Shown: positions 14,341 through 15,995 of the stretch, piece after piece
Position numbering within the stretch: position 1 is the stretch's first letter
Layout: every line of letters starts with the position of its first letter
Source: Peptococcaceae bacterium UBA4997
GTDB taxonomy: Bacteria > Bacillota > Dehalobacteriia > UBA4068 > UBA4997
Assembly: GCA_002398485.1 (NCBI GenBank)
Contig: DGYV01000014.1
Span: 6,549-22,543 of the forward strand
Length of the DNA: 15,995 bases
Direction of reading: 5' to 3'
The notes under the pieces: generated by a model
What the model saw: the letters and a program-made list of their open reading frames with translations, nothing else
Told to the model about the DNA's origin: nothing
Database searches by the model: none
Program-made: the position numbers and the translations under genes

Positions 14341-15123
14341 TTATTCTAAAAGCTTTTGTACACCGTTAAAATCCGTATAAGTATTGCCATCAAGCAAAAG
14401 CTCACCAACGGGCACTATGGTATAGCCTTTTTCCTGCAAAGCGGCAATGATATGGTCTACCGCCTCCGCCGTATTGGTGCCGTTATTATGGAAAAGCACT
14501 ATATCTCCTGACTTTACACGTGAAAGCACGCGTTCCTCTATTTCTGAAGCGGAAAGATTCTTCCAATCTAAGCTATCTACCGACCATTGTATAGCCCTAA
14601 AACCAAGCGACTCCACCTTAGCCAGTGAAGTATTGTTATAATCACCAAAAGGCGGCCGGAACAAACTTGCTTCATAACCTGTTATTTCCTTAATCATTTG
14701 AAAATTGGCTAAAAGCTCCTTTTCTATTTCCGCTTCGCTCAGGGCGGAAAAATGGGGGTGCGTGGTTGAATGCAGCCCTATCTCATGTCCCTTTTCAGCT
14801 ATGGTTTTCGCCATTTCAGGAAATTCCTCAAGCCATATGTTAACTAAAAAAAAGGTGGTTTTAATTTTGTACTTATCCATAATATCCAAAATGGCAGATG
14901 TATGTTCGGCGCCCCAGGTAGCATCAAAGCTTATGGCCACACATTTATCTTCCCTGTCCACGGCATATATGGGCACAAGCCTTACATTTCCTGTAACCTG
15001 GGAAACCCAATAATTACCTTTTGCCGACAAAAAAAACAAGGCAAAAGCCGTAATAATAAAAATTGCCAAAATAACACTGAGATACTTATATTTGCGTCTA
15101 CCGCTTAAATCTAAAACATACAT
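14341..15123 (-). CDS. pdaB: PdaB-like polysaccharide deacetylase (sporulation type)
   Basis: NodB-fold membrane-anchored deacetylase, probably acting on peptidoglycan outside the membrane; PdaB of Bacillus is needed for spore stability. The start follows GGAGGTG seven bases before ATG. The 260 residues begin with a basic N terminus and one membrane helix (about 14-33). NodB motifs: SFDATWG (65-71, the PdaB variant of TFDDG with catalytic base D67), HSTTH (H118 and H122, metal), RPPFGDYN (R156), WSVDSLDW (180-187), and IVLFHNNG (H212). The Ala after D67 is usual in PdaB and not by itself a sign of inactivity. It lies just beyond the end of an rRNA operon, shares its strand, and is separated from it by a strong terminator. 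The symbol is an assignment by similarity. Confidence 0.85.
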   Translation of the reverse strand: MYVLDLSGRRKYKYLSVILAIFIITAFALFFLSAKGNYWVSQVTGNVRLVPIYAVDREDKCVAISFDATWGAEHTSAILDIMDKYKIKTTFFLVNIWLEEFPEMAKTIAEKGHEIGLHSTTHPHFSALSEAEIEKELLANFQMIKEITGYEASLFRPPFGDYNNTSLAKVESLGFRAIQWSVDSLDWKNLSASEIEERVLSRVKSGDIVLFHNNGTNTAEAVDHIIAALQEKGYTIVPVGELLLDGNTYTDFNGVQKLLE

Positions 15124-15576
15124 AAAAAAACACCTCCATTGCGCATATATTAGAAAATATGTGCCAATGTGGGCTTTAGACCAAAAAGCTTATGTTAGAT
15201 TACAAAAAACACCTTATGTTTTACATTATAGGGTTTGCCAAAGCTTTTTTAGATTACTACACCACTTACAAGCTTCACTCTGAAATATAACGGCTTGCCT
15301 GTCATCCTGAACTCCGTTACAGGTATTGAAGCGTACAAGCTTAACTAACGTATTTTTAAGATTCTTCGCTTATGCTTAGAATGATAAGATACGTATTGGC
15401 ATAAAAAGTCCATGTTCAGAATGATAAAACAACTATAGATTGCCGTATCGAGCGTTGCTACCAATAACAGCAAGAAGGTATAAATTTTTATTGGTATCTT
15501 ATCTCTATTCTATTTTATTCCTATCCTATTTATATAAGAAAATGCTCATCATAGTAAGGTCATTTAAAAACAAAAA
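15124..15576. other. Intergenic between pdaB and the rRNA operon terminator, repeat-rich
   Basis: No gene with a credible start is seen. It contains a degenerate copy of the dispersed repeat (15299-15388), a second repeat end (15414-15427), and a weak inverted repeat TACCAATAA / TTATTGGTA (15459-15467, 15488-15496). The pdaB promoter must lie in the first part, but I could not identify it; sporulation sigma consensus elements were not convincing. Confidence 0.55.
15299..15388 (+). repeat. Dispersed repeat, expanded and degenerate copy C
   Basis: Starts CTGTCATCCTGAAC and ends ATTCTTCGCTTATGCTTAGA then ATGATAAG, so both arms of the family are recognisable, in the same orientation as the other copies. 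The middle is about 30 bases longer than in the 58-59 bp copies. A further right-end fragment, TTCAGAATGATAA, follows at about 15415-15427, suggesting two copies side by side, one broken. Confidence 0.65.
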
Positions 15577-15616
15577 GCGGGAATGCTTATGGTATATTTA
15601 CCTAAAGCATCCCCGC
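15577..15616 (-). terminator. rRNA operon terminator
   Basis: On the minus strand GCGGGGATGCTTTAGGTA pairs with TACCATAAGCATTCCCGC (one G-U, one mismatch) around a 4-base loop, followed by TTTTTGTTTTTAAATG. It lies 18 bases after the 3' end of the 5S rRNA. Confidence 0.87.
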
Positions 15617-15634
15617 AAAATGGATAAAAAAATT

Positions 15635-15742
15635 CTGGCGACGTCCTACTCTCCCAGGTTTCCCAAGTACCATCGGCGCTAAAGGGCTTAACTTCTGTGT
15701 TCGGGATGGGAACAGGTGTGACCCCTTTGCTATCGTCACCAG
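15635..15742 (-). rRNA. rrf: 5S ribosomal RNA
   Basis: On the minus strand the gene opens CTGGTGACGATAGCAAAGGG and closes AGTAGGACGTCGCCAG, whose ends pair. Internal hallmarks are CACACCTGTTCCCATCCCGA and AAGTTAAGCCCTTTAGCGCC. About 108 nucleotides, slightly short against the usual 115-120, the difference lying in the helix IV/V region (ACTTGGGAAACCTGGGAGAG). End positions are good to a few bases. Confidence 0.95.
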
Positions 15743-15858
15743 AAAAGGTTTAACTTTTTTGGATAAAGCTATTAAGTTTTTTGGCTGAACCATATATTTT
15801 TTCAGGTCTTTCACAACCGCATAGAGAAATTTTGGAATTGAATTAAATAAACCTTCAG

Positions 15859-15995
15859 GTCAAGCCCTCGACCAATTAGTACCGGTCAGCTGCGAACATT
15901 GCTGTTCTTCCACTCCCGGCCTATCAACCAGATAATCTTTCTGGAGTCTTACCAGATTAACTCTGTGGGAAATCTCATCTTGAGGCTGGCTTCGC
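15859..15995 (-). rRNA. rrl: 23S ribosomal RNA, 3' end (partial)
   Basis: On the minus strand the last 137 bases of the window read as the conserved 3' end of 23S rRNA, including GCCTCAAGATGAGATTTCCC, GTAAGACTCCAGAAAGATTA, and the end GTACTAATTGGTCGAGGGCT then TGACC. The gene continues beyond the window. The 116-base spacer to the 5S gene contains no tRNA. Confidence 0.95.

Noticed and set aside
15459..15496. TACCAATAA / TTATTGGTA inverted repeat
   Set aside because: Nine-base AT-rich arms with a 20-base loop and no adjoining gene end; too weak to call a terminator or operator.
15440..15814. Open frames crossing the 5S rRNA region on both strands
   Set aside because: They run through the 5S rRNA gene and its terminator; no coding signal.
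15743..15858. Possible tRNA in the 23S-5S spacer
   Set aside because: Only 116 bases with no cloverleaf, no TTCGA-type T-loop and no paired acceptor ends.

Overview
The window (about 42% G+C by eye) is chromosomal DNA of a Gram-positive-type bacterium of the Bacillota. The support is a CxxC/CxxC Gin (CsfB)-like protein, a PdaB-type polysaccharide deacetylase, an ECF sigma factor paired with a zinc anti-sigma factor, a FemAB-family transferase, strong AGGAGG-type ribosome binding sites and many hairpin-plus-U-tract terminators. Gin and PdaB are known from endospore formers, so the organism is a sporulator or descends from one. The gene set would fit Clostridia or Negativicutes; I cannot settle the genus.

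Layout. 1-696 (-): 5' part of a secreted LysM/M23 endopeptidase gene. 1071-2779 (-): a zinc-ribbon protein gene followed by class II fructose-bisphosphate aldolase and a strong terminator. 3029-5298 (+): a two-gene cell-wall operon, a FemAB-family aminoacyltransferase and an alanine-racemase-like protein, ended by a 22-bp stem terminator. 5607-9033 (-): argS then pyrG. 9220-10976 (-): an ECF sigma factor and its membrane anti-sigma factor. 11313-12434 (+): a degenerate GGDEF/HD-GYP protein, overlapping tail to tail with a zinc-dependent phospholipase C-family gene (12414-13331, -). 13457-13663 (-): the Gin-like protein. 13809-14237 (+): a small helical conserved protein. 14341-15123 (-): PdaB-like deacetylase. 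15577-15995 (-): the end of an rRNA operon (23S 3' end, 5S rRNA, terminator).

The genes serve central metabolism (aldolase, CTP synthase, arginyl-tRNA synthetase), cell-wall building and remodelling (M23, FemAB, Alr-like, PdaB) and regulation (ECF pair, degenerate c-di-GMP-type protein, Gin). Near-palindromic 58-59 bp repeats (left end TGTCATCCTGA, right end TCAGAATGACA) lie in several intergenic gaps, all in the same orientation.

The most unusual observations are in familiar enzymes. The CTP synthase has glycine where the glutaminase nucleophile cysteine belongs, inside a (GGTATG)x3 run, and has further changes in the oxyanion loop. The alanine-racemase-like protein has lost the Asp of its MD motif, the entryway Tyr and about 25 residues of the C-terminal domain. 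The HD-GYP protein has lost the signature residues of both its GGDEF and HD domains. I found no CRISPR array, phage or transposase genes, or tRNA genes.
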